A stretch of 64,000 nt of DNA from Candidatus Anaerobutyricum avicola (lineage in GTDB: Bacteria > Bacillota > Clostridia > Lachnospirales > Lachnospiraceae): the NCBI GenBank assembly GCA_019113845.1, contig DXGQ01000054.1, forward strand, positions 1-64,000. The letters are read 5' to 3'. Both the position numbers and the translations under genes were made by a program. Within the stretch, counting starts at the first letter, position 1. Each line of letters starts with the position of its first letter. Under the pieces are notes generated by a model, which was not told the origin of the DNA, ran no database searches, and saw only the letters and a program-made list of their open reading frames with translations. Positions 27,756-35,150 of this stretch are shown here, piece by piece.

Positions 27756-29306
27756 ATGAAACGATATATTGCGATCATACTGGCTGTACTGCTGGCAGTA
27801 TCCATGATGGGCTGCGGACAGTCCGGCGATCTATTCCCGGAGAGTACCGGCGAAGAAGGAGCTGTGCAGACAGCACCGGTAGATGAGAAGGGGATGAAGG
27901 TAGGGTATCTGCTGCCTTCAGGAACCGATACAACAGATACGGAGTCCCGCATCGAGGGGATCCGGCAGATGCAGTATGAGACAGGGCTGAAGGACAGCCA
28001 GATACTGATCCGGACGGATGTGTCAAAAGACGACAGCGCCGCTGCTATTGACGAGATGGTGCGGCAGGGCTGCAACATCATCTTTGCCTGTGACGGCCGC
28101 TATGAGAATACCATGCTGGCGGCAGCGCAGCAGCATCCGGATGTGCAGTTCTGCCAGGAAGACGGAACAAAGGCGAAAAAGAGCGGACTTGCCAACATGC
28201 ATACTTACTACGTCCGTCTCTTTGAAGGATATTACGCGGCCGGTGTGATCTCCGGTATGAAGATCAACGAGCTCTTAAACAGCGGCCGGATCACCAGCGC
28301 GGACTGCATCATTGGTTTTGTGGCCAATGCGGAGGAGCCGGAGACCACCAGCTGTATCAATGCGTTTTATCTGGGCGTGGGTGAAGTATGCTCTCAGGCA
28401 TCCATGCTCGTGCGTTACACGGAGGGAGCCGGCGATTATGACGCCGATGCCAGAGCGGCACAGCAGCTGCTGGAAGCGGGCGCGTCCTTTATGAGTCAGT
28501 TTACCTCCACAACAGGTGTGGCTACCATCTGTGCGGAAAATGATATCCCGATCGTGGGAAATGCAGTCAATATCATTGATGTGGCTCCGAGCGAGGCGCT
28601 GACCTCCGTGGTGGCAGACTGGAGCGTTTACTACACGTATGCAGTCAACTGTCTCCTTCAGGGCACGGCCATCGACACAGACTGGAGTGGCGGCTATGAC
28701 GACGGCGCAGTGATCCTTTCCCAGTTAAATGACAAGCATCTGGCAGAGGGCAGTATTGAGCGCCTGACAGAGGTGGAAAAGGATCTGCGGGACGGCAAAG
28801 CTAAAGTCTTTGACACAGAGAAGTTCACAGTGGACGGAGATTCTCTGGAGACGCTGGCGGAAGATAACGATGATTTTAAAAAGTTCGCGAAGAATATTAA
28901 GGACGGAGAATACAGGGAGTCTGCAAAGCGTTCCGCTCCTTCCATGGATTTCTTTGTGGATGGCATAGAAGAAAGCACCTATGATTATCTTGGTGACGGT
29001 GAAGAGAACGCTGAGACAGACGAGGCGGATTCTGATTCTGACGAGGCTGCCGTAGACAATGAGACCGTCGACGAGGAGAATACAGACGAGGAAGATACTT
29101 CTGACGAGGATGCCGCCGACGAAGGTGATTCTGATGAAGATACCACAGAGGAAGATGACTCCGATGCGGATACTTCTGATGCAGATGATGAAGAGAGCAC
29201 CTCTGATGAGGAAAGTGACACGGAAGAGGATACCGAAGAAGAGAGCGACACGGAGACAAGAGGAGCCGCCGGCCGTTATAACTTTGCGGAAGACAGTGAA
29301 GAATAG
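27756..29306 (+). CDS. BMP family substrate-binding lipoprotein with long acidic tail
   Basis: A lipoprotein (516 residues) with lipobox SMMGC near residue 20 and a basic membrane-protein (BMP/PnrA-like) periplasmic-binding domain over about residues 45-390. Hallmarks are KVGYLLPSG, a long GMKINELLNSG region and DWSVYYTYAVNCLLQGT. Known members bind nucleosides or other small molecules for ABC import, but no permease or ATPase lies beside it. Residues about 410-505 are almost entirely Asp, Glu, Ser and Thr, which other BMP proteins lack. The tail ends RGAAGRYNFAEDSEE. Start at ATG 27756 with AGGAGG upstream; the track start is 18 codons too early. Confidence 0.85.
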   Translation: MKRYIAIILAVLLAVSMMGCGQSGDLFPESTGEEGAVQTAPVDEKGMKVGYLLPSGTDTTDTESRIEGIRQMQYETGLKDSQILIRTDVSKDDSAAAIDEMVRQGCNIIFACDGRYENTMLAAAQQHPDVQFCQEDGTKAKKSGLANMHTYYVRLFEGYYAAGVISGMKINELLNSGRITSADCIIGFVANAEEPETTSCINAFYLGVGEVCSQASMLVRYTEGAGDYDADARAAQQLLEAGASFMSQFTSTTGVATICAENDIPIVGNAVNIIDVAPSEALTSVVADWSVYYTYAVNCLLQGTAIDTDWSGGYDDGAVILSQLNDKHLAEGSIERLTEVEKDLRDGKAKVFDTEKFTVDGDSLETLAEDNDDFKKFAKNIKDGEYRESAKRSAPSMDFFVDGIEESTYDYLGDGEENAETDEADSDSDEAAVDNETVDEENTDEEDTSDEDAADEGDSDEDTTEEDDSDADTSDADDEESTSDEESDTEEDTEEESDTETRGAAGRYNFAEDSEE

Positions 29307-29434
29307 AGACACGGAGGGGAAAAGCGTCTCCGCAGGCAGCAGGAGACGCTCCATCCGTTGATTTTTTGCTTGTATTCCCTGTGGGAATGTGTTATCATGA
29401 TACAAGTTGTGTGTGATGACAGGAGGTGAAGAAG

Positions 29435-29671
29435 TTGATAAGAACAGCAGTGACCATCGTTTTCATCTTAATATGTATTGCGTTAATCGTAGTTGTATTA
29501 ATGCAGGAAGGCAAGTCAGCCGGCCTCGGGGCATTAAGCGGACAGGTAGATTCTTATGTGAGAAAGAATCATGGCCGTACAAGAGAGGGAAAGCTTGAGA
29601 GAGTAACCGTTATTCTCGGTGTTCTGTTTTTCCTGATCGCCATTGGTCTTGAGTTAAAGTTTTTCTTATAG
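29435..29671 (+). CDS. secG: preprotein translocase subunit SecG
   Basis: Small membrane partner of SecYE, 78 residues with two transmembrane segments. The conserved LIVVVLMQEGKSAGLGALSG and a C-terminal GVLFFLIAIGLEL are diagnostic. The track starts at GTG 29426, but that codon overlaps the AGGAGG site. TTG at 29435 lies 8 bases after the site and gives the usual N-terminus, so I use it. It heads the secG-rnr-smpB set, a common Firmicute order, although a terminator separates it from rnr. Confidence 0.93.
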   Translation: MIRTAVTIVFILICIALIVVVLMQEGKSAGLGALSGQVDSYVRKNHGRTREGKLERVTVILGVLFFLIAIGLELKFFL

Positions 29672-29732
29672 AAGACTGACCTGTGGAAAGAGTGACCAAA
29701 GAGAATGTATCACAGCATGTGAAAGTAAAGTA

Positions 29733-29777
29733 CCCCTTTTGCCGGAAGAATTCTGTCCGGCGGGAGGGGATTTTTTT
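29733..29777 (+). terminator. secG terminator
   Basis: CCCC and TGCCGGA pair with TCCGGCG and GGGG around a short loop. TTTTTTT follows. Confidence 0.85.
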
Positions 29778-29837
29778 CATTCACAGGGAACTCCTGCGGC
29801 ATACGTACTAGGATAAAGAACAGGAGATTGATCATAA

Positions 29838-32165
29838 ATGGAAGAGAAAAGAATATTTGAGCAGAGAAAAGAAATGATCCGGAACATGATTTACGATGAG
29901 AGCTATGTCCCTCTCAAATTTAAGGAGATGGCTTATCTTATGCAAGTACCTCATGAAGAGAAAGAAAAGCTGCGGGAGGTACTGCAGGCTCTGCTGGAGG
30001 ATGGCAGTGTGGAATTGACATCCCGGGGCAAATATGTCAAGGCGGCGCAGGAGCATCTGACCGGCGTCTTTACCGCTCATCCGCGCGGTTTTGGTTTTGT
30101 GAGCGTGGAGGGAGAAGACGAGGATATCTTTATCCCCGCTCCTTATGTCAATGGCGCCTTCCACAAGGACATCGTCCGGGTAAAGGTGACCAGAGACGGT
30201 CACGGAGGGGGAAAACGCCGGGAGGGCGTCGTTATAAAAGTACTCAAACGGGGCACAGAGACGCTGGTCGGCACTTTTATGCTGAGCAGATCTTTTGGAT
30301 TTGTCCGTCCGGACGATACGCACTATGGACAGGATGTGTTCATTCCGAAAAAATGCTGCGGAGCCGCCAGAAACAACGATAAGGTGGTGGTACGCCTGCT
30401 GTCCTATGGTTCTGAAGGGAAGAAACCGGAGGGAGAGATCACGGAGATCATCGGAAATGCCGATGACCCGTCCGCGGATATCACTGCGATCGTCCGGGCG
30501 TTCGGAATCCCGGACACTTTCCCGGGAGAGGTCATGCGGGAAGCGCGGTCCATGCCGGACGAAGTCGTCTTTCCAAAGGGCGAGAACCGCACAGATTACC
30601 GCGACCTGCTGACTGTCACCATCGACGGGGAAGATGCCAAAGACCTCGACGACGCCATCACCCTGCGCCGCTGCGACGGCGGCTATGAGCTGGGAGTACA
30701 CATCGCGGACGTGAGCCATTATGTGAGAGAAGGGAGTCCCCTTGACAAGGAGGCGCTTTCCAGAGGAACAAGCGTTTACCTCTGCGACCGGGTCATTCCC
30801 ATGCTGCCGAGAGAACTCTCCAACGGCATCTGCTCCTTAAATGCCGGTGTGGACCGGCTGGCTTTAAGCTGTGTCATGCAGGTGGATACAAAAGGAAATG
30901 TGACGGGTCATAAGATCGTAGAGTCTGTTATCCGCGTGGACAAGAGAATGAGTTACACAGGGGTAAAGGCGATCGTGGAAGGAAAAGACCATCCGGAGGG
31001 AGAGCGGGAGGATATTCGGGAGCTTTGTTTCCTCATGAAAGAGGTGGCGGCCATTCTGAAAGAAAAGCGAAGAAAACGCGGCGCCATCGACTTTGACTTT
31101 CCGGAGTCCAAAATTGTGCTGGACAAGGACGGCTGGCCGACAGATATCCATCCTTATGAAAGAAATGTGGCGACAGATATCATCGAAGACTTTATGCTGC
31201 TCGCCAATGAGACGGTGGCGGAAGACTATTTCTGGCAGGAACTGCCATTTGTATACAGGACCCATGAGGAACCGGATCCGGAGAAAATCGCCCGGCTGGA
31301 CACATTTATCCGCAACTTCGGCTTCTACATGAAGACCGGACGGGAACATTTTCATCCAAAAGAGATTCAGAAACTGCTCTTTTCTCTGGAAGGAGAGCCG
31401 GAAGAAGCCCTGATCAGCCGTCTGGCACTGCGATCTATGAAACAGGCGCGCTACACGACTCTGAACGTGGGACATTTCGGTCTGTCCACCCAGTACTACA
31501 CCCACTTTACCTCGCCGATCCGCCGGTATCCGGACCTGCAGATACACAGGATCATCAAAGAAAACATTCACGGACGTTTAAACCGCAAGCGGGTGGAACA
31601 TTACGAGCAGATCCTCCCGGCCGTGGCAGAGCAGAGCTCCAGGCGGGAACGACGGGCGCAGGACGCCGAACGGGAAGTGGAGAAACTCAAGAAAGTAGAA
31701 TACATGCAGGGCTTTATCGGAGACGTTTTCGACGGCGTTATCTCCGGTGTCACAGCCAAAGGCTTCTTTGTGGAACTGGAAAACACAGTGGAAGGCATGG
31801 TTTCCACCCAGAGCCTGCTGGACGACTACTACCTTTTTGATGAACAGCAATACCGTCTGGAAGGAAAACGCACCGGCCGGGTCTTCACCCTCGGTCAGAA
31901 AGTCCGGGTGGTGGCAGAATCCGCCAATAAGACCATGAAAACCATCGACTTTGTGCTGGAAGAATTCTCCTCTGCCGCCGGCTGGGATGTGCACGGAGAA
32001 GAAATCCGGTTCGACGGCACCGAAGAAGACTGGTACTCTGACGACGAAGAAAACTGGATCCGGACTAAAGACGACATCGCAAAAAATGACTGGCTGGACG
32101 ACGAAGAAGCCGACCGCCTGTTAAGCCTTTACGCAAAAAAAGACATAAAGGAGATCGGGTCGTGA
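29838..32165 (+). CDS. rnr: ribonuclease R
   Basis: Processive 3'-5' exoribonuclease, 775 residues, that degrades structured RNA and helps remove mRNAs after trans-translation. N-terminal cold-shock domains (FTAHPRGFGFVSVEGEDEDIFIP and a second near 150) precede the RNB catalytic domain with EDAKDLDDAITLRR and HIADVSHYV. The core continues through YTHFTSPIRRYPDLQIHR, and an S1 domain (FDGVISGVTAKGFFVEL) comes near residue 640. The C-terminal 60 residues are acidic. GGAG lies before the ATG. It lies upstream of smpB and ssrA, its functional partners. Confidence 0.97.
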   Translation: MEEKRIFEQRKEMIRNMIYDESYVPLKFKEMAYLMQVPHEEKEKLREVLQALLEDGSVELTSRGKYVKAAQEHLTGVFTAHPRGFGFVSVEGEDEDIFIPAPYVNGAFHKDIVRVKVTRDGHGGGKRREGVVIKVLKRGTETLVGTFMLSRSFGFVRPDDTHYGQDVFIPKKCCGAARNNDKVVVRLLSYGSEGKKPEGEITEIIGNADDPSADITAIVRAFGIPDTFPGEVMREARSMPDEVVFPKGENRTDYRDLLTVTIDGEDAKDLDDAITLRRCDGGYELGVHIADVSHYVREGSPLDKEALSRGTSVYLCDRVIPMLPRELSNGICSLNAGVDRLALSCVMQVDTKGNVTGHKIVESVIRVDKRMSYTGVKAIVEGKDHPEGEREDIRELCFLMKEVAAILKEKRRKRGAIDFDFPESKIVLDKDGWPTDIHPYERNVATDIIEDFMLLANETVAEDYFWQELPFVYRTHEEPDPEKIARLDTFIRNFGFYMKTGREHFHPKEIQKLLFSLEGEPEEALISRLALRSMKQARYTTLNVGHFGLSTQYYTHFTSPIRRYPDLQIHRIIKENIHGRLNRKRVEHYEQILPAVAEQSSRRERRAQDAEREVEKLKKVEYMQGFIGDVFDGVISGVTAKGFFVELENTVEGMVSTQSLLDDYYLFDEQQYRLEGKRTGRVFTLGQKVRVVAESANKTMKTIDFVLEEFSSAAGWDVHGEEIRFDGTEEDWYSDDEENWIRTKDDIAKNDWLDDEEADRLLSLYAKKDIKEIGS

Positions 32166-32244
32166 GCCTGTCGTCAGAAAACCGTCAGAACGAATGCAAA
32201 ATCCATCAGAATAAAAACGACGGAAACAAAAAGGAGAGGAAACA

Positions 32245-32715
32245 GTGGCAAAATCAGAAAACATCCGCCTGATTGCGAACAACAAGAAGGCATACCATGA
32301 TTATTTTATAGACGAAAAATACGAGGCAGGCATCGCCCTTCACGGCACCGAGGTGAAATCCCTCCGCATGGGCAAATGCAGCATCAAAGAATCCTTCATT
32401 ACCATCAATCGTGGGGAAGTGCTGATACAGCACATGCACATCAGTCCCTACGAAAAAGGAAACATTTTCAACAAAGATCCCCTGCGCACCAGAAAGCTCC
32501 TTCTCCACAAGGCGGAGATCCGCAAGCTGGAAAATCAGGTCAAGATGAAAGGCTACACCATCATGCCCCTGAAAGTCTACCTGAAAGGCAGCCTGGTAAA
32601 AGTGGAGATCGGCCTCGCGCGAGGCAAAAAACTTTACGACAAACGCCAGGACATCGCCAAAAAAGACGCCCAGAGAGAGGCACAGAGAGACTTTAAGATC
32701 CGGAACTTGGGATGA
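32245..32715 (+). CDS. smpB: SsrA-binding protein SmpB
   Basis: Binds the tRNA-like part of tmRNA and delivers it to stalled ribosomes. It is 156 residues, the usual length, with [22 protein letters not shown], the [15 protein letters not shown] core and the basic C-terminal tail [18 protein letters not shown] that enters the ribosome decoding site. GTG start with GAGAGGAAA upstream. It converges on ssrA, separated by a perfect palindrome. Confidence 0.98.
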   Translation: MAKSENIRLIANNKKAYHDYFIDEKYEAGIALHGTEVKSLRMGKCSIKESFITINRGEVLIQHMHISPYEKGNIFNKDPLRTRKLLLHKAEIRKLENQVKMKGYTIMPLKVYLKGSLVKVEIGLARGKKLYDKRQDIAKKDAQREAQRDFKIRNLG

Positions 32716-32743
32716 GCTGGCAAAACAATAAAAACGCTCCGTG

Positions 32744-32779
32744 AGGCTCTTTTTCTTTTCCGGAAAAGAAAAAGAGCCT
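32744..32779. terminator. 36-bp perfect palindrome, bidirectional terminator of smpB and ssrA
   Basis: Each arm is the 18-base AGGCTCTTTTTCTTTTCC or its complement, with no unpaired bases between them. Read in either direction the strand carries T-rich runs. It probably ends both smpB and the converging ssrA. Confidence 0.75.
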
Positions 32780-32802
32780 TGCATAAACAAGACTCTTAAA
32801 AA

Positions 32803-33148
32803 TGGACCTGAGGGGAATCGAACCCCTGTCCGAAAACCTATTCCGCACGGTATCTCCCATCACAGTCTTTATTTTGACATTCCCTCCGTCTGGCGTCTAA
32901 AGACAAACTCCAAACTTCAGTAGCTTCATATTACTTCATACCCGGCAAAGCTTACGGATACGAGTGTCCCACATAATCGGTGCCGGACTCTCAGTCTGTG
33001 GGTCTACTGAGGCCGACAGCTGCAACTTAGGCAGCGTATGCTAAATTATTATCTTCAGCGTTTATATTTAATTCCGAGTTTTAACGTGGTCCCGGACCAC
33101 GGATGGCTGCCCCACGTGCAAAGCCCCCGTCGAAACCAGTACAAGCCC
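32803..33148 (-). ncRNA. ssrA: transfer-messenger RNA (tmRNA)
   Basis: Rescues stalled ribosomes with SmpB. On the minus strand the 5' end GGGCTTG pairs with CAGGTCC at the 3' end to make the 7-bp acceptor stem (two wobbles). The T arm is AGGGG-TTCGATT-CCCCT and the 5' domain holds the typical TGGTTTCGACGGGGG. The discriminator is A at 32803; the CCA end is not encoded. The tag reading frame is at 33059-33027: GCT GAA GAT AAT AAT TTA GCA TAC GCT GCC then TAA. With the alanine from charged tmRNA this gives the degradation tag AAEDNNLAYAA. The resume codon is assigned from the TAAAC context upstream. Confidence 0.95.
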
Positions 33149-33221
33149 GTACTGTTACGAACAGAGCAACAACGCTTTCGCAGTGCTTCTGTATCATTAC
33201 GAATAAAATCGTAGTAAATTT

Positions 33222-33249
33222 ATTATACTGGATAAAACATATTTGTCAA
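33222..33249 (-). promoter_or_regulatory. ssrA promoter, perfect consensus
   Basis: On the minus strand TTGACA, a 16-base spacer and TATAAT. Transcription would start near 33215, leaving a leader of about 65 bases to be removed by RNase P. The -35 lies in the palindrome ATTTGTCAAGACAAAT. Confidence 0.9.
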
Positions 33250-33562
33250 GACAAATTTTACTTATTTTTCCATGTTTTTTATGCCAACACATTTTTTTAT
33301 AGAATACACAAATAAAAAAGAAAAAAATTGTTTTTGTTGCGTATTTTTCACCACATGGAAGAATGAGGATGCTATAATAAAAAATATCTAGAAGAGATAG
33401 CACTTAAGATACTAAAAGATGACACAACCACATTTACTTGTCTGATATAAAAAAAATCAGAAGTTTTTGTCAAAAAGTTGTTGAAAAAACTTCGAAATTA
33501 TTATATTATAAAAAATATGAAAGCGCTGGAACCATAATAGATGGTAGCGGGAGTGATTACGG
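33250..33562. other. AT-rich intergenic region between ssrA and the M56 peptidase gene
   Basis: Very AT-rich. It contains an extended -10 (TGC-TATAAT, 33370-33378) facing right with no gene after it. About 70 bases on, a hairpin (CTGAT/ATCAG) is followed by AAGTTTTTG, so a short transcript is possible. There is no BlaI-type repressor gene, which usually accompanies M56 peptidases. Confidence 0.45.
33481..33509 (+). promoter_or_regulatory. promoter of the M56 peptidase gene
   Basis: TTGAAA, a 17-base spacer and TATTAT, about 55-80 bases ahead of the start codon. Confidence 0.6.
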
Positions 33563-34798
33563 ATGATAACAGTATATTCTTTATTTTGGTCAATTATCAA
33601 TTGTTGTCTGATGGCATTTGTTATATTCCTTCTCAGGACAAGGACGATGCTGATTTCCAAGTACGGCACAGCAGTACTGCGTTTTCTGATCCTGTGTTGT
33701 ATCATCAGGATCCTGCTTCCGGTAGAATTTCCGGAGCACCAGTACATACTGGCAGATAACTTTCTGTACTCATGGATAGTGAAGCACTTCAAGATTGTGC
33801 TGCATCCGGATTTTAAGAGTTTGTTGCTGACATTTCTTATTATCGTGTGGATTTGCGGAAGCCTGTTCAGCGGCTGTCGGCTCCTCTTGAAGTCGAGAAA
33901 AGTACAGAAGATTATCCGGGATAATGCCTGCGTGGAGTTCACGAGAGCCAAAGAGATTCTGGAGACGATCGAGCCAGATTGTCCATTACCGGTTCGTCTC
34001 TGTTCCGGGATTTCCGTTCCCGTGTTGGCAGGATATCTTCATCCGGCGATTTATTTTCCGGAGTATCCTTATAGCGACGAGGAACTTCGTTATGTGCTGT
34101 TTCACGAACATGCGCATTGGAAGAGGAAAGATATCTGGAAGAAGCTGATCATGAATATCATCTGCATTCTGGTCTGGTGGAATCCTGCAGTTTACATTAT
34201 CCGAAGAGAGTTGTCTCAGTTGCTCGAGTTCCGCTGTGATAAGACGCTGGCAAAGGATCTGGACGACTTTGAGATTGTCGGTTATCTGAATCTTCTGATG
34301 GTCAGTTACGAGCGGGCGAAGAATCCGCTCATCAAAACAAACCTGTACACCATCGAGTTTGTAAACACAGGAAAGCAGTACACGATCATGCAGAGATTTG
34401 ACTTGTTGTTAGACAGGCATACCGTCACCTCACACAGATTGCTGCCGCAGATGGTGATCGTGCTCTTGGCACTTTTGTGGATGTTCTGTTCGTATTACTT
34501 TATTTGGCAGACGAATTACTATGCATCAGAAAGGGAAATTCAAACTGAGGATGTATTACGACAACCTGTAGTTGAATCTTCCAATAATGATAATGCTTAT
34601 CTTCAAGAACAGGTAGATGGTTCATATATATTTCATTTTAGAAGTCATGCATTAGAAGTTTCGAAAGAAGATGTAGAGGCTGGTTTATATGAATATTATC
34701 CAGTTATTGAATATGAAAAAGATAAGAACATATTTTTCGAGTTCGTAGACCAAATAAAAGAGTATATAAATATTTTTTTCATAAAGGAGGATGATTAG
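33563..34798 (+). CDS. BlaR1-like M56 family membrane metallopeptidase
   Basis: A 411-residue membrane zinc protease of the BlaR1/MecR1 type, which normally senses an outside ligand and then cleaves a repressor. Transmembrane segments lie near residues 5-24, 38-54, 86-104 and 296-316. The zinc site HEHAH (181-185), followed by WKRKDIWKK, and the third ligand region LLEFRCDKTLA (221-230) are intact. Instead of a penicillin-binding domain, the outside part is only about 95 residues, unrecognised and acidic. Base composition drops from about nucleotide 34510, where that domain begins. No BlaI gene is present. The stop lies 2 bases before the next gene, with the ribosome binding site inside this ORF, so both are translated together. 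Confidence 0.85.
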   Translation: MITVYSLFWSIINCCLMAFVIFLLRTRTMLISKYGTAVLRFLILCCIIRILLPVEFPEHQYILADNFLYSWIVKHFKIVLHPDFKSLLLTFLIIVWICGSLFSGCRLLLKSRKVQKIIRDNACVEFTRAKEILETIEPDCPLPVRLCSGISVPVLAGYLHPAIYFPEYPYSDEELRYVLFHEHAHWKRKDIWKKLIMNIICILVWWNPAVYIIRRELSQLLEFRCDKTLAKDLDDFEIVGYLNLLMVSYERAKNPLIKTNLYTIEFVNTGKQYTIMQRFDLLLDRHTVTSHRLLPQMVIVLLALLWMFCSYYFIWQTNYYASEREIQTEDVLRQPVVESSNNDNAYLQEQVDGSYIFHFRSHALEVSKEDVEAGLYEYYPVIEYEKDKNIFFEFVDQIKEYINIFFIKEDD

Positions 34799-34800
34799 TT

Positions 34801-35043
34801 ATGAAAGTAATGAAACGAATAATCATTGGTATAATGGCTGGAACAATGGCTTTTTCAGCGATGCCTGCTACTATACCGGCATTGTTACAGATGCCAGCAG
34901 CAGTGGAGGCGGCAGAAATTGAACCAAGAGCAGATGTGGTTTATTGGATTTATAGGGAATTGGCAGATGGTACACTTCAGAAACGTCGCTGGAATGCAAC
35001 TAGAGGTTATTGGGTAGATCCACATTGGATTACAGTTGTATAA
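34801..35043 (+). CDS. small secreted Trp-rich peptide, partner of the M56 peptidase
   Basis: An 80-residue precursor. Residues 1-38 form a long Sec signal (KRIIIGIMAGTMAFSAMPA, likely cleavage after VEAA). The mature part is about 42 residues with four Trp in the last 33: VYWIYRELADGTLQKRRWN then TRGYWVDPHWITVV. I recall similar small W-rich exported peptides in other Clostridia but no described function. AAGGAGG lies 10 bases before the ATG, within the end of the peptidase gene. A strong terminator follows, so the two genes form a closed unit. It could be the ligand, substrate or effector of the peptidase; this is inference. Confidence 0.75.
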   Translation: MKVMKRIIIGIMAGTMAFSAMPATIPALLQMPAAVEAAEIEPRADVVYWIYRELADGTLQKRRWNATRGYWVDPHWITVV

Positions 35044-35056
35044 TCTTGAAAAGAGC

Positions 35057-35102
35057 TTAAGAGAGGAGATTAGCTTTTAGATAATTTCCTCTCTTAATTT
35101 TT
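35057..35102 (+). terminator. terminator after the secreted peptide gene
   Basis: TTAAGAGAGGA and TCCTCTCTTAA form an 11-bp stem followed by TTTTT. Confidence 0.88.
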
Positions 35103-35143
35103 AGCTTTATAATGTGTCAATTTTTTAATTTTGTTAAATCATT

Positions 35144-35150
35144 ATATTAT
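35144..35150 (+). repeat. left target-site duplication of the IS element
   Basis: ATATTAT directly abuts the left inverted repeat. The same seven bases abut the right end at 37003-37009. Confidence 0.75.

Noticed and set aside
28985-29251. Ser-rich minus-strand ORF of 88 residues
   Set aside because: Reverse reading of the Asp/Glu-rich tail codons (GAN gives TCN); an artefact of low complexity.
32741-33103. ORF fragments in the smpB-ssrA region
   Set aside because: They read through the tmRNA and its palindrome, which explain the sequence fully.
33197-33403. 68-residue ORF in the ssrA-M56 gap
   Set aside because: AT-rich, no ribosome binding site, and overlaps the ssrA promoter.
33541-33759. 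72-residue ORF overlapping the M56 start
   Set aside because: Out of frame with the peptidase and without family features.
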